Assembly: GCA_934454125.1 (NCBI GenBank)
Contig: CAKSFA010000008.1
Span: 4,375-68,374, forward strand
Source of the DNA: an uncultured Eubacteriales bacterium
Lineage (GTDB): Bacteria > Bacillota > Clostridia > Oscillospirales > Acutalibacteraceae
Length of the DNA stretch: 64,000 nt
Direction: 5' to 3'
Shown piece by piece: positions 1 through 6,981 of this stretch (positions are counted from its first letter, which is position 1; each line of letters begins with the position of its first letter). The notes beneath the pieces are model-generated. The model worked only from the letters and a program-made list of their open reading frames with translations, made no database searches and was not told the origin of the DNA. The position numbers were made by a program, and so were the translations under genes.

Positions 1-1
1 C

Positions 2-427
2 AAGGATCCAATGATTTTGTTTGCACTCGACGAATTTGCGAGTTACGGAAAAATGGACATTACCGAAGCTCTACGTAAGCTGCGCAAGAAAAATGTACGC
101 ATTTTCCCGCTCACACAAAGCTTGGCCGATTTAGATTTGATTTATGGCCGCGATGAACGAATGGCTATGATGAATAATTTTAGCTTGAAAGTCGTTTTAG
201 GTGCTGCTGACAGCGATACGCAGGAATATTTTTCGCGCCTTATCGGCAACAAAGAAGTGACAAAAACCAGCATCTCGAAAAATGCAAATTACGTCACCAC
301 CTCGGAAAGTCAACAAAAAGAGCGCATTGTGGACCCTGAAAAATTAGGGCGGCTTGGCAACAAAATTGTACTATTACACCCTGATGGTCACATCGTATTG
401 AAGAAAAATTTCTACTACAAAAAATAA
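2..427 (+). CDS. Conjugative coupling protein, C-terminal part (TraG/VirD4 type)
   Basis: This is the C-terminal end of a type IV secretion coupling ATPase; the reading frame is already open at base 2, so the start lies outside the window. Such proteins bring the relaxase-DNA complex to the conjugation channel at the inner membrane. Visible signs are the Walker-B-like 'FALDEFASYGK' segment, a following Arg/Lys-rich helix, 'LTQSLADLDLIYG' and 'LGAADSDTQEYFS', which match the TraG/TraD C-terminal ATPase lobe. The protein ends in a basic 'KKNFYYKK'. It leads directly into a palindrome and the primase-like gene, as in integrative conjugative elements. The family assignment is good; the complete length and N-terminal membrane part cannot be seen. 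Confidence 0.85.
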   Translation, partial: KDPMILFALDEFASYGKMDITEALRKLRKKNVRIFPLTQSLADLDLIYGRDERMAMMNNFSLKVVLGAADSDTQEYFSRLIGNKEVTKTSISKNANYVTTSESQQKERIVDPEKLGRLGNKIVLLHPDGHIVLKKNFYYKK

Positions 428-428
428 G

Positions 429-447
429 CTGGGACGGTCCGTCCCAG
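429..447. repeat. 19-base perfect palindrome, copy 1
   Basis: CTGGGACGG and CCGTCCCAG flank a single T, giving a 9-base perfect inverted repeat. It lies in the short gap between the coupling protein stop and the primase-like gene. An identical copy occurs at 770-788 inside that gene, and a degenerate copy at 1422-1440. Confidence 0.9.
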
Positions 448-475
448 CAATATCTAAAAGAAAGGAATGTGTATC

Positions 476-1420
476 ATGTCAAAACAACTGGAAGAAATAC
501 AGGCAATTAAACAGCGTGTGCGCATTGAGGATTACGCACAACACATTGGCTTTACCCTCTTACGCAAAGGCAAATATCTAACCTGCAAGGAGCATGACAG
601 CCTACGGATTGATACAGATAAACAAAAATTCTGGCGCAACGCTTATGATATAAGCGGTGATATTATCGACTTCGCTCAGCATTTTGAGGGCTTGGATAAA
701 AAGGACGCCATTGCAAAACTAAAAAACATTGCACATATTACAAATGATATATCTGCACCCATAAAACATCTGGGACGGTCCGTCCCAGATACCGAACCGC
801 CGCAACCATTCGCTTTGCCCGAAAAAGATGTGAACAACAAAAACGTATTTGCATACCTGACCCAAACCCGTAAAATAGATCGGCAAATTGTCAGTGAGTT
901 GATTGATAACCAACGCCTGTATCAGGACAAGCGAAAAAACTGTGTGTTCGTCGGGTATAACAACGAGCATAAGCCGGTATTTGCAAATCAACGAGGTACC
1001 AACTCTCAGCGTAAGTTTATCGGCGACGTTGTAGGTAGTGATTACAACGAGTGTTTTTGCCTCAACCACGGCAAAAATAAACGACTGTTTATCGCCGAAA
1101 GCGTAATTGACATATTATCCGTTGCTACGTTATTAAAAAATGCCGGTATAGATTATCATGATTATAACTATCTAGCTCTCTCTGGCACCCACAAAACACA
1201 GGCGATCACTCATCACCTGCAACAGCAACCGGCTAAAAGCGTTATTTTATGCTTAGACAATGACGCTGCCGGCGCAGCTGCTACCGAAAGAATCAAACAG
1301 CAGCTCTCTGAGCTTGGCTACCAAGATAACATCGAGGTCTGGAAGCCCGAACATAAAGATTGGAATGAGGATCTACAGCAGGAGATAGCAACACACACAG
1401 AAGATGTACTGGATATGTAA
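476..1420 (+). CDS. Primase-like DUF3991/Toprim protein of a mobile element
   Basis: A 314-residue protein related to the DnaG-like, DUF3991-plus-Toprim proteins of conjugative elements, probably acting in element replication or lagging-strand priming after transfer. The N-terminal part (about 15-85) resembles a CHC2-type zinc-finger region, but only one Cys and one His of such a motif remain ('LTCKEH'), so metal binding is doubtful. A DUF3991-like middle (about 120-195) is followed by a Toprim fold (about 203-290) with the catalytic Glu in 'FIAESVIDIL' and the 'CLDNDAAG' acidic pair. I chose ATG 476 because AAAGGA at 461-466 is well spaced from it; ATG 467 is too close. The palindrome at 770-788 is translated as LGRSVP inside a linker. 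Confidence 0.75.
   Translation: MSKQLEEIQAIKQRVRIEDYAQHIGFTLLRKGKYLTCKEHDSLRIDTDKQKFWRNAYDISGDIIDFAQHFEGLDKKDAIAKLKNIAHITNDISAPIKHLGRSVPDTEPPQPFALPEKDVNNKNVFAYLTQTRKIDRQIVSELIDNQRLYQDKRKNCVFVGYNNEHKPVFANQRGTNSQRKFIGDVVGSDYNECFCLNHGKNKRLFIAESVIDILSVATLLKNAGIDYHDYNYLALSGTHKTQAITHHLQQQPAKSVILCLDNDAAGAAATERIKQQLSELGYQDNIEVWKPEHKDWNEDLQQEIATHTEDVLDM
770..788. repeat. 19-base perfect palindrome, copy 2 (inside coding sequence)
   Basis: Identical to the palindrome at 429-447 but located inside the primase-like gene, in the linker between the N-terminal and DUF3991 parts. It adds six in-frame residues without a stop codon. Confidence 0.9.
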
Positions 1421-1421
1421 G

Positions 1422-1440
1422 CTGGGACGGTTTGTCCCCG
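1422..1440. repeat. Degenerate third copy of the palindrome
   Basis: CTGGGACGGTTTGTCCCCG keeps the left arm exactly and most of the right arm of the 19-base palindrome. It again lies directly after a stop codon, between the primase-like and the ParA-like genes. Confidence 0.7.
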
Positions 1441-1455
1441 AAAGGAGATGATAGT

Positions 1456-2532
1456 TTGATACTTTTTATTGGCACAGAACAGGCGGGCTATTTTGCTGCG
1501 GAAGTAGCGCAAACAAGAAATATGACGCTGCAATTTACAGGACTTATCACAGATTTACACAACATGAAAAATGCTGCCTTAAAAGATAAGTATGATTACA
1601 TCATTGTTAATGTGGATATGCTCACCTCACCAACAGAGGAAACTGCAGAAGTCATGCGGCAAATACAGCTTGCCTCCCCTGCAAAAATCATTATCCTTGC
1701 AAAAGGGTACAGTTTGCAATCTAAGTTAGTGCAAACGCTTACTGCTGCCGGTATGACCTCTTTTTTGACCGCTACAAATCTTGCGGAGATTAAAATGCAA
1801 CTAGAGCAAGCATTAGACGGCACAGACAATGCACCAGAAATCAGCATCCCCGTAAAAGAGCCGGGAAAAAATACAAAAATCATAACGCCGACTCTGCCGC
1901 AAAACACATATACCACTGTTGCCGTTGCCGGTTGTATTGACCGTATCGGCACCACCACGCAATGTATACAAATGGCAAAGTACTTAAACGCAAATGGCCG
2001 GAAAGCTTGCTACATCGAGATGAATACCAATGGGTACTTAGAGCAACTGAAAACCTATTACGATGACGGCGTACAGATTGATGAAGAACTGGGAAAAATC
2101 ACGTATCAAAATGTAGATTTGTTTTATCGTCAGGATAAAATCAGCGAGATTTTAAAGCTGGGATATGATTTCTACGTCTATGATTTTGGCGTGTACGAAC
2201 CTGAAAAATTTGCCTTAATACCCTTTTTAGAAAAAAACTTAAAGTTTATCGTCTGTGGCTCAAAACCAAATGAGCTACCCGCGATGCAACAAGCACTGCA
2301 AACCTTTTATAACAGTGATGTACAATATATTTTTTCCTTCGCGCCCGAAGATGAGCAAAGCGATTTGCTCCAACTCATGGAAGATAAATCGGCTGTCACG
2401 TATTTTGCTCCCTACTCCCCTGACTGCTTTTTTTATTCCAGTAGCAGCTCAATATGGGAAAAGATATTCGGTTTCTTTGAGCAACAGGGCCTTACCCCTG
2501 AAAAAAAGAAATTTTCATTATTCAAAAAATAA
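1456..2532 (+). CDS. ParA/CpaE-like protein with a degenerate P-loop
   Basis: A 358-residue protein with two parts: an N-terminal half (1-125) resembling a receiver-like alpha/beta domain, and a C-terminal half resembling ParA/MinD-family ATPases. The expected Walker A (KGGxGKT) is replaced by 'GCIDRIGTTTQ', which keeps the final G-T-T but lacks the usual lysines, so ATP hydrolysis is uncertain. A hydrophobic strand followed by 'VYDFGVYEP' sits where the Walker B Asp is expected. The start is TTG 1456, eight bases after AAAGGAG; a TTG at 1432 is in frame but lacks this signal. It lies between primase-like and ssb genes, as in conjugative elements, where such proteins may help partition or transfer. 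The function is inferred. Confidence 0.55.
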   Translation: MILFIGTEQAGYFAAEVAQTRNMTLQFTGLITDLHNMKNAALKDKYDYIIVNVDMLTSPTEETAEVMRQIQLASPAKIIILAKGYSLQSKLVQTLTAAGMTSFLTATNLAEIKMQLEQALDGTDNAPEISIPVKEPGKNTKIITPTLPQNTYTTVAVAGCIDRIGTTTQCIQMAKYLNANGRKACYIEMNTNGYLEQLKTYYDDGVQIDEELGKITYQNVDLFYRQDKISEILKLGYDFYVYDFGVYEPEKFALIPFLEKNLKFIVCGSKPNELPAMQQALQTFYNSDVQYIFSFAPEDEQSDLLQLMEDKSAVTYFAPYSPDCFFYSSSSSIWEKIFGFFEQQGLTPEKKKFSLFKK

Positions 2533-2552
2533 AACAGAAATGAGGTAATTTA

Positions 2553-2969
2553 ATGCTAAATAATGTATCTTTAATGGGACGGCTCGTAGCAGACCCTGAA
2601 CTCAAACATACACCCAATGACATTGCTGTTACCAGCTTTGCTATCGCTGTAGACCGTACCTATAAAAACGGCGATGAGCGACAAACTGATTTTTTGGATT
2701 TGGTCGCATGGAGAGCTGCCGCCGAATTCATCTGTAAATACTTCCGCAAAGGCCAGATGATCGCCGTCCAAGGTTCCATCCAAACCAGAATGTATACCGA
2801 TAAAGAGGGGGTTAAACGCAAACGCGTAGAAGTAATTGTAGACAATGCGTACTTTGCAGATTCCAAGAAAAAAGAGGATGCGCCCAAAAAAGAAAAAACT
2901 GACACAGCGCCGAAAGACCCTGAACCGGAAAAGGAATCTCCGGAAAAAGAACAAGGGCGCAGGTGGTAA
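2553..2969 (+). CDS. ssb: Single-stranded DNA-binding protein
   Basis: An OB-fold SSB of 138 residues. The N-terminus 'MLNNVSLMGRLVADPEL', the 'TDFLDLVAWRAAAEF' strand and 'GQMIAVQGSIQTR' are typical of the family. The C-terminal tail is charged and Lys/Glu/Pro-rich (about 105-138) and ends in 'KEQGRRW', not the acidic DDDIPF-type tip that recruits partner proteins in chromosomal SSBs. Together with the neighbouring conjugation genes this suggests an element-encoded SSB that coats DNA during transfer or replication. It is separated by 20 bases from the upstream gene and followed closely by a small membrane protein. Confidence 0.93.
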   Translation: MLNNVSLMGRLVADPELKHTPNDIAVTSFAIAVDRTYKNGDERQTDFLDLVAWRAAAEFICKYFRKGQMIAVQGSIQTRMYTDKEGVKRKRVEVIVDNAYFADSKKKEDAPKKEKTDTAPKDPEPEKESPEKEQGRRW

Positions 2970-2981
2970 AGGAGTGTGCCT

Positions 2982-3290
2982 ATGGCGAAGTTTAAAAACT
3001 CTTTTGTAACGAAACACAAAGAAGATGAAAAACAGCTCAGAGAGCAGCAGAGATTAAAAGAAAAACACCATATTGCCGATGATGTTGTGGTTGTAGAAAA
3101 AAGTAATATGACAAAGTTTGCCGCGAAGTTGGTGGTGCGGCTGGTAAAGCTTATTGCCACATTATGTTTACTCACATTGGCTGCAATTGGTCTGACCTGC
3201 TTAATATATCCCGATACAAGAGAGGCGTTTCTTGCGATTTTCGGGCAAGTGATCAGCGACGCCGAAACCATGATTACAACATCAGCATAA
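2982..3290 (+). CDS. Small single-pass membrane protein, unknown function
   Basis: A 102-residue protein with a highly charged, Lys/Glu-rich N-terminal half predicted to be helical, then one hydrophobic segment around residues 47-78 ('LIATLCLLTLAAIGLTCLIY'), and a short tail. The start ATG 2982 is seven bases after AAAGGAG (2968-2974), which overlaps the ssb stop. I do not recognise the family. Its position, as the last gene before a strong terminator in a conjugation-gene cluster, suggests an element-encoded accessory protein. Confidence 0.6.
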   Translation: MAKFKNSFVTKHKEDEKQLREQQRLKEKHHIADDVVVVEKSNMTKFAAKLVVRLVKLIATLCLLTLAAIGLTCLIYPDTREAFLAIFGQVISDAETMITTSA

Positions 3291-3296
3291 AAACAA

Positions 3297-3342
3297 AAAG
3301 AAAAGCAACCAAACTCCTTGCACGGAACGGTTGCTTTTCTTT
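3297..3342 (+). terminator. Rho-independent terminator after the ssb/membrane-protein unit
   Basis: A perfect 14-base stem (3297-3310 with 3329-3342) around an 18-base loop. The 3' arm ends in CTTTTCTTT, and the hairpin closes the transfer-gene unit. Confidence 0.88.
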
Positions 3343-3455
3343 GTCGGCCACCACACCGACAAATTTAAATTGTCAAATAAAAGAAACCTCAACTATGAGG
3401 TAACCTTATTTTATCATTAAAAAATTATATTGTCAAACAAAAAGGAGAATGAACT

Positions 3456-4250
3456 ATGAATTATTTTTTATGCAACACCGCTGCACTACAAGCTGACCTC
3501 ACCAAATCTACATTTGCAGTTTATCAATACCTTGCAATGGCTGCAGACAACAAAACCCGCAAAAGCTGGCCAAGTGTACCTACCATCGCTGCTAAAATCG
3601 GGGTGTCTACTAAAACCGTAACCCGTGCTACCAAGGAGCTGGCCGCAAAAGAGCTAATTGAGATTGTTCCGCGCTTTCGCAAAAACGGCAGCCAAACCTC
3701 TAATTACTATATCCTAAAAGATACCAAGGAAAACACCCGTACCTACGCCTGCAAAACACAGGCAGCGCAGGTGGCCTTAACTGGCACAGAGCAAAAGGTA
3801 TACCACTGCCTGTCTGCAAGAGCTGGAAAAAAAGACGAATGCTACCCGTCCGCAAAGCAGATTGCAGCCGATTGTAAAATCAGCGTATCTACTGTTTGGC
3901 GGTGTGTAAAAAAATTGACCGCAACGGCACTCATCACTGTACGTCGTCAATGGCGCAGTATCAATGATAAGCTTGCAAACAGCAAAAACCGCTATCTCTT
4001 AACAACACCCAAATGCGATACAATTTCCACCTGCCCTACAAAAATTTCCGCATTTACATATATCTTATCGTTTATTTTTTCCTTTTTGTCCCTCCCCCTT
4101 ATGTCATGCGTGTCCCCCCCACGAACTATGAAAAGAATGAACTATAGCCTTAAAAAAGGAAGATCTATATGCTCTAAGTTAATTAAGAGATCTATACTAT
4201 GGCACAACTGCGCTCTTTTTTCAAAACACAGAAATCGCAGTTTGAAATAA
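3456..4250 (+). CDS. Double winged-helix protein of a mobile element
   Basis: A 264-residue reading frame with two helix-turn-helix domains: residues about 18-85 ('SVPTIAAKIGVSTKTVTRA') and about 105-170 ('PSAKQIAADCKISVSTVWRC'), each followed by a wing. Such proteins are common in conjugative elements, where they act as replication initiators or regulators. The start follows AAAGGAG with good spacing. Residues beyond about 190 are unlike the rest (hydrophobic, then basic). An alternative frame across a C-rich run at 4091-4120 ends in 'RVPPTNYEKNEL' and a stop at about 4145, so the last 35 or so residues given here may result from a frameshift. The sequence AAAAG(GAG)AATGAACTAT occurs both at the start and near that alternative end. 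Confidence 0.7.
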   Translation: MNYFLCNTAALQADLTKSTFAVYQYLAMAADNKTRKSWPSVPTIAAKIGVSTKTVTRATKELAAKELIEIVPRFRKNGSQTSNYYILKDTKENTRTYACKTQAAQVALTGTEQKVYHCLSARAGKKDECYPSAKQIAADCKISVSTVWRCVKKLTATALITVRRQWRSINDKLANSKNRYLLTTPKCDTISTCPTKISAFTYILSFIFSFLSLPLMSCVSPPRTMKRMNYSLKKGRSICSKLIKRSILWHNCALFSKHRNRSLK

Positions 4251-4342
4251 ATAATGCCCCTTTTTCTCTTTCAGGCTTTATTTGACTTTGCACTACGGAA
4301 ATAATAAAATAAAGATATCCCTGCATGAAACGAGGTGTCAAA

Positions 4343-5116
4343 ATGAACATTACGGATCTTATAAAAAATAACCATGATTATTTTCAAGACTTTATTTCCC
4401 GTTCTACTTATCATTCTAACGCAATAGAGGGAAATACGCTTTCTTATGCCGAAACACACGCAATTTTATGGAATGACAACAGCTTCAAAATCTCGGCAGA
4501 ACCAAGAGAATGGTATGAAGCCATCAATCATAAGCATGCCCTTAGCTATGTTATCGAGCAAGCCTCTTGCAACGAACCTTTATCCGAAACAATGATTAAA
4601 AAAATTGGCATTATGATTAACAAAGGAATCAAAGAAATTGATGGGTACCGTAAAATACAGGTGCTCATAAAAGGTGCTGAGCATATGCCACCTGCTGCCA
4701 ATATGGTACAGCAGCATATGATGCACTTCATAGACAACTACAATCACACATGCTACAGCAGTGTATTTGAAAAAATTGCTCGCAATCACATTTTATTTGA
4801 ACAAATACACCCTTTCGAAGATGGCAATGGTCGCACCGGCAGACTGCTGATTAATTTTGAACTTTTAAAAAACAATTTGGCGCCGATCGTCATCCCAAAA
4901 GAAGAACGCATACAATACTTCAAACTGCTTGCTCAAAATAACGATACAGAGCTAGCTGATTATTTTTATAAGCTTAGTGTAATAGAACAGGAAAGAATTC
5001 AGCAATTTGAAATGAATTCGGAATATAAGATTGCACAGGAAGCTTATGACGACTATGCCGAACATGGCAAAGAAAGCAAACGAATCGAAAAATCATTAGA
5101 AGAACTTGAACTATGA
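4343..5116 (+). CDS. Fic-domain protein (putative AMP transferase), class II
   Basis: A 257-residue Fic protein. The complete catalytic motif HPFEDGNGRTGR lies at about 156-167. An N-terminal inhibitory motif, 'SNAIEGN' (about 25-31, S/TxxxE[G/N]), is present within the same chain, so the enzyme is expected to be self-inhibited. Fic enzymes transfer AMP or other nucleotide parts to hydroxyl groups of target proteins; the target is unknown. ATG 4343 is chosen because GAGGTG (4332-4337) precedes it; an upstream ATG at 4325 has no such signal. The C-terminal tail ends in a charged helix (KESKRIEKSLEELEL). A small antitoxin-like gene follows 51 bases later. Confidence 0.9.
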   Translation: MNITDLIKNNHDYFQDFISRSTYHSNAIEGNTLSYAETHAILWNDNSFKISAEPREWYEAINHKHALSYVIEQASCNEPLSETMIKKIGIMINKGIKEIDGYRKIQVLIKGAEHMPPAANMVQQHMMHFIDNYNHTCYSSVFEKIARNHILFEQIHPFEDGNGRTGRLLINFELLKNNLAPIVIPKEERIQYFKLLAQNNDTELADYFYKLSVIEQERIQQFEMNSEYKIAQEAYDDYAEHGKESKRIEKSLEELEL

Positions 5117-5167
5117 GCAATGTGCCATATTGAAAAATTTACCTTTGTGTATTGCAGATAAGGAGTG

Positions 5168-5407
5168 ATGGTTACAGTGATTATATCCTTAAAACTGAAC
5201 AATGATGATGCAGCCCTTTTTAAAAAATATGCAAAGATGCATAATATGTCCTTGTCTGACTTCATCAGAAATGCTGTACTTGAAAAAATTGAAGATGAAT
5301 ACGACATTGCTGTCACAAACGAAGCCTATAAAGAGTATTTAGATTGCGGTTGTAAATCTACTCCGGTTGCGGATTTTTGGAGGGAGTTAGAACTAGATAA
5401 AATATAA
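5168..5407 (+). CDS. Ribbon-helix-helix antitoxin-like protein (RelB/DUF6290 type)
   Basis: A 79-residue protein beginning with a ribbon-helix-helix region ('VIISLKLNNDDAALFKKYA', 'MSLSDFIRNAVLEKIED') like RelB/DUF6290-type antitoxins that bind their own operator. The C-terminal half, which in the family wraps the toxin, is present. No RelE-type toxin gene follows; the next 290 bases hold an ncRNA-like unit. The preceding gene encodes a Fic protein, so the two may form an unusual pair, or this may be an orphan antitoxin. The start could be ATG 5168 (two bases from AGGAG) or GTG 5177, which has the better spacing. Confidence 0.7.
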   Translation: MVTVIISLKLNNDDAALFKKYAKMHNMSLSDFIRNAVLEKIEDEYDIAVTNEAYKEYLDCGCKSTPVADFWRELELDKI

Positions 5408-5469
5408 GTGCATTCACAACCACCGAAGAGAAATATATTAAAAAATTTACCTTTTGTAAATAAAAGGTA

Positions 5470-5497
5470 TTGCAATTTCTAAGATATATAGTATAAT
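5470..5497 (+). promoter_or_regulatory. Sigma-A-type promoter for the ncRNA unit
   Basis: TTGCAA (5470-5475), a 16-base spacer and a perfect TATAAT (5492-5497). No reading frame follows; transcription would start near 5504. Confidence 0.75.
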
Positions 5498-5503
5498 ATA
5501 ATT

Positions 5504-5685
5504 GGTAAAATAAAAAGCACCGATAGCCCTGCTTTGAACCGGAAATTCAAAACAAGGCTTGCGCCGGAAGAAGTACACACATACTCTCCGACTGATCAAT
5601 GCCTCATGGGTGTGATTGTATCACACTTTGAGATATTATTCAAGTTGTAGGGATTCGCACTTCTTCTGAGGTGCGAATTTCTGTT
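5504..5685 (+). ncRNA. Candidate standalone structured ncRNA, family not recognised
   Basis: A roughly 180-base unit between a good promoter and a strong terminator, with no reading frame of note. Possible pairing brings the ends together: CCCTGC(TT)TGAA near 5530 with TTCAA(GTT)GTAGGG near 5640-5652. Internally, CCGG...CCGG can pair, TTTGAA...TTCAAA can form a competing hairpin, and GTGTGAT-TGT-ATCACAC is a perfect hairpin near 5611-5627. I compared it from memory with 6S, SRP, tmRNA and common riboswitches and could not match it. It may belong to the mobile element or be a chromosomal small RNA. Confidence 0.5.
5653..5685 (+). terminator. Terminator of the ncRNA unit
   Basis: An 11-base stem, ATTCGCACTTC with GAGGTGCGAAT (one G-U pair), around a four-base loop, then TTCTGTTTT. 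Confidence 0.85.
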
Positions 5686-5742
5686 TTACCACCTTGTACC
5701 TTGACAAACTATAAGCCATATGAACAATGAACATTGGCATAT

Positions 5743-5953
5743 TATAAGCCAAGACAAATATTCAGCCCCAACTGAATATTTGTGCAGACTTACAATCTGG
5801 CTTATACATAGCGGTTGTATCATAGTAGCGGCAGCTCTCCGAGCCAACAGGTGTAGATTGGTACCCTGCACTGCGCCGGACAAAGCGCGCCAGACGATGT
5901 CTAATCCCCGGTGAGAGGGAATGCCCGCCAAGGCAGTGATACAACTGAGCTGC
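5743..5953 (+). ncRNA. Candidate pseudoknotted structured RNA, possibly HEARO/omega-RNA-like
   Basis: This stretch has no plausible gene but dense complementarity. TATAAGCCA (5743-5751) pairs with TGGCTTATA (5798-5806), enclosing a perfect 12-base hairpin (5754-5765 with 5772-5783). GTTGTATCA (5814-5822) pairs with TGATACAAC (5937-5945), and GCAGCTC (5831-5837) pairs with GAGCTGC (5947-5953), which crosses the previous helix as in a pseudoknot. GCGC (5873) pairs with GCGC (5885). The segment around 5891-5925 (TCCCCGG ... AATGCCCGCC) reminded me of HEARO, the guide RNA family of IscB elements, but this is a comparison from memory. No IscB or TnpB gene is near. The strand is uncertain. Confidence 0.4.
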
Positions 5954-5974
5954 ATATTAAGGAGCAGCAAAAAT

Positions 5975-6076
5975 AGCTCTATGGTAGACACGCTTGTTGT
6001 TTATCATAGAGCGAAGCACTCAAAACAAATTGAATGTTTCGCTCTATGATAATCGCAAAAGTCTATCACGATTATC
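5975..6076. repeat. Chain of overlapping inverted repeats next to tRNA-Ala
   Basis: GCTCTATG (5975-5982) can pair with CATAGAGC (6005-6012). The larger arm TTATCATAGAGCGAA (6001-6015) is a perfect 15-base inverted repeat of 6038-6052. The end of that arm, GATAATCG (6048-6055), pairs with CGATTATC (6069-6076). The three hairpins share arms and exclude each other. Their place just outside the tRNA 3' end suggests recombinase arm sites or RNA hairpins of the element end. Confidence 0.7.
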
Positions 6077-6084
6077 AAAAGGTA

Positions 6085-6160
<76 letters not shown>

Positions 6161-6172
6161 GAAGCTTTAGAG

Positions 6173-6201
6173 ATTATAACATATTCTTCAAACAAAAGCA
6201 A
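6173..6201 (-). promoter_or_regulatory. Promoter of tRNA-Ala
   Basis: On the - strand: TTGCTT (6201-6196), a 17-base spacer and TATAAT (6178-6173), ending 12 bases before the tRNA 5' end. Confidence 0.8.
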
Positions 6202-6218
6202 GGGGACTTATACAATTT

Positions 6219-6917
6219 TTATGTATTTTCCAAATCCAGTGGATGATGAAAAAAACGCACCGCAATAAAAAAATAGTAAGCACACAATACAATATACAGT
6301 AGAGAAAGAATCATGTAAACATATGCACGATGCTCCAAAAACAACCAACCGCCCAGCAATGCCCCACAAAAAAACATCACAATATTAATCACATTAAGCA
6401 AAAATCGTAGCAAATATCCCCGATGCCCTCGGCAAATTTTACCAAAATAAATGCCTGCATCTGTAAAACATCCCGAAACATGGCTGGCGCGCAATTTGAG
6501 TCTCCGGTGTGTTAAAAAACCATTTTGTAACCCAGCAAAAAAGGCACAGTAATAATTCAAATAATCTGAATGGTGCAAAACAACCTCCAAGATCCATAAA
6601 GCGATTCCGCCGGCTAGCAACACAAATCCATAAGAGAACTTCAAAATAAAATAATCCTCATGATTAATAAAGCCTGCAATAAAAGCGCCAAGAAAAAAAG
6701 ATAACACGATCGCCAGAAGGGCAGCGCAAGTTTGAAAATCCAACTCCAGCAGAGACAAGGCAATTTTGCTCCAATTTCCGGTTTGATGCGTACCACCGTA
6801 ACTAAAGCGCAAAAAAATGGTTGCGTTGATAAAACCACACAACAGCGTCATGGAAAAAGCCAAAACGCGTAAAAACAAAAAATGATTTCTGGCAAAGGTT
6901 TGATAAGGGGTTTGCAT
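6219..6917 (-). CDS. YoaK/DUF1275 family membrane protein
   Basis: A 232-residue integral membrane protein with about six hydrophobic segments. It carries the DUF1275 signature 'GGTHQTGNWSKIALSL' in the first third, and 'GLQNGFLTHRRLKLRASHVSG' in the middle. The substrate of this family is not established. ATG 6917 is chosen because GGAG lies a few bases upstream; a longer reading frame to 7004 has no such signal and overlaps the cdaR terminator. It is a monocistronic gene between the tRNA and the cdaA-cdaR terminator. The family assignment is good; the function is unknown. Confidence 0.85.
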   Translation of the reverse strand: MQTPYQTFARNHFLFLRVLAFSMTLLCGFINATIFLRFSYGGTHQTGNWSKIALSLLELDFQTCAALLAIVLSFFLGAFIAGFINHEDYFILKFSYGFVLLAGGIALWILEVVLHHSDYLNYYCAFFAGLQNGFLTHRRLKLRASHVSGCFTDAGIYFGKICRGHRGYLLRFLLNVINIVMFFCGALLGGWLFLEHRAYVYMILSLLYIVLCAYYFFIAVRFFHHPLDLENT

Positions 6918-6981
6918 GGTAGCGTCTCCTTTTTGTGTAATTAAAAGCAAAGGCATATCGTTAGCGTATGCACAGCGTGAT

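Noticed and set aside
5504..5685. 6S RNA
   Set aside because: The ends pair, but the terminal stem and open bubble expected for 6S are not clear, so I did not name it 6S.
5686..5991. Short frames of 60-100 codons on both strands in the structured RNA region
   Set aside because: They lack binding sites and family resemblance, and the region is better explained by RNA-like pairing.
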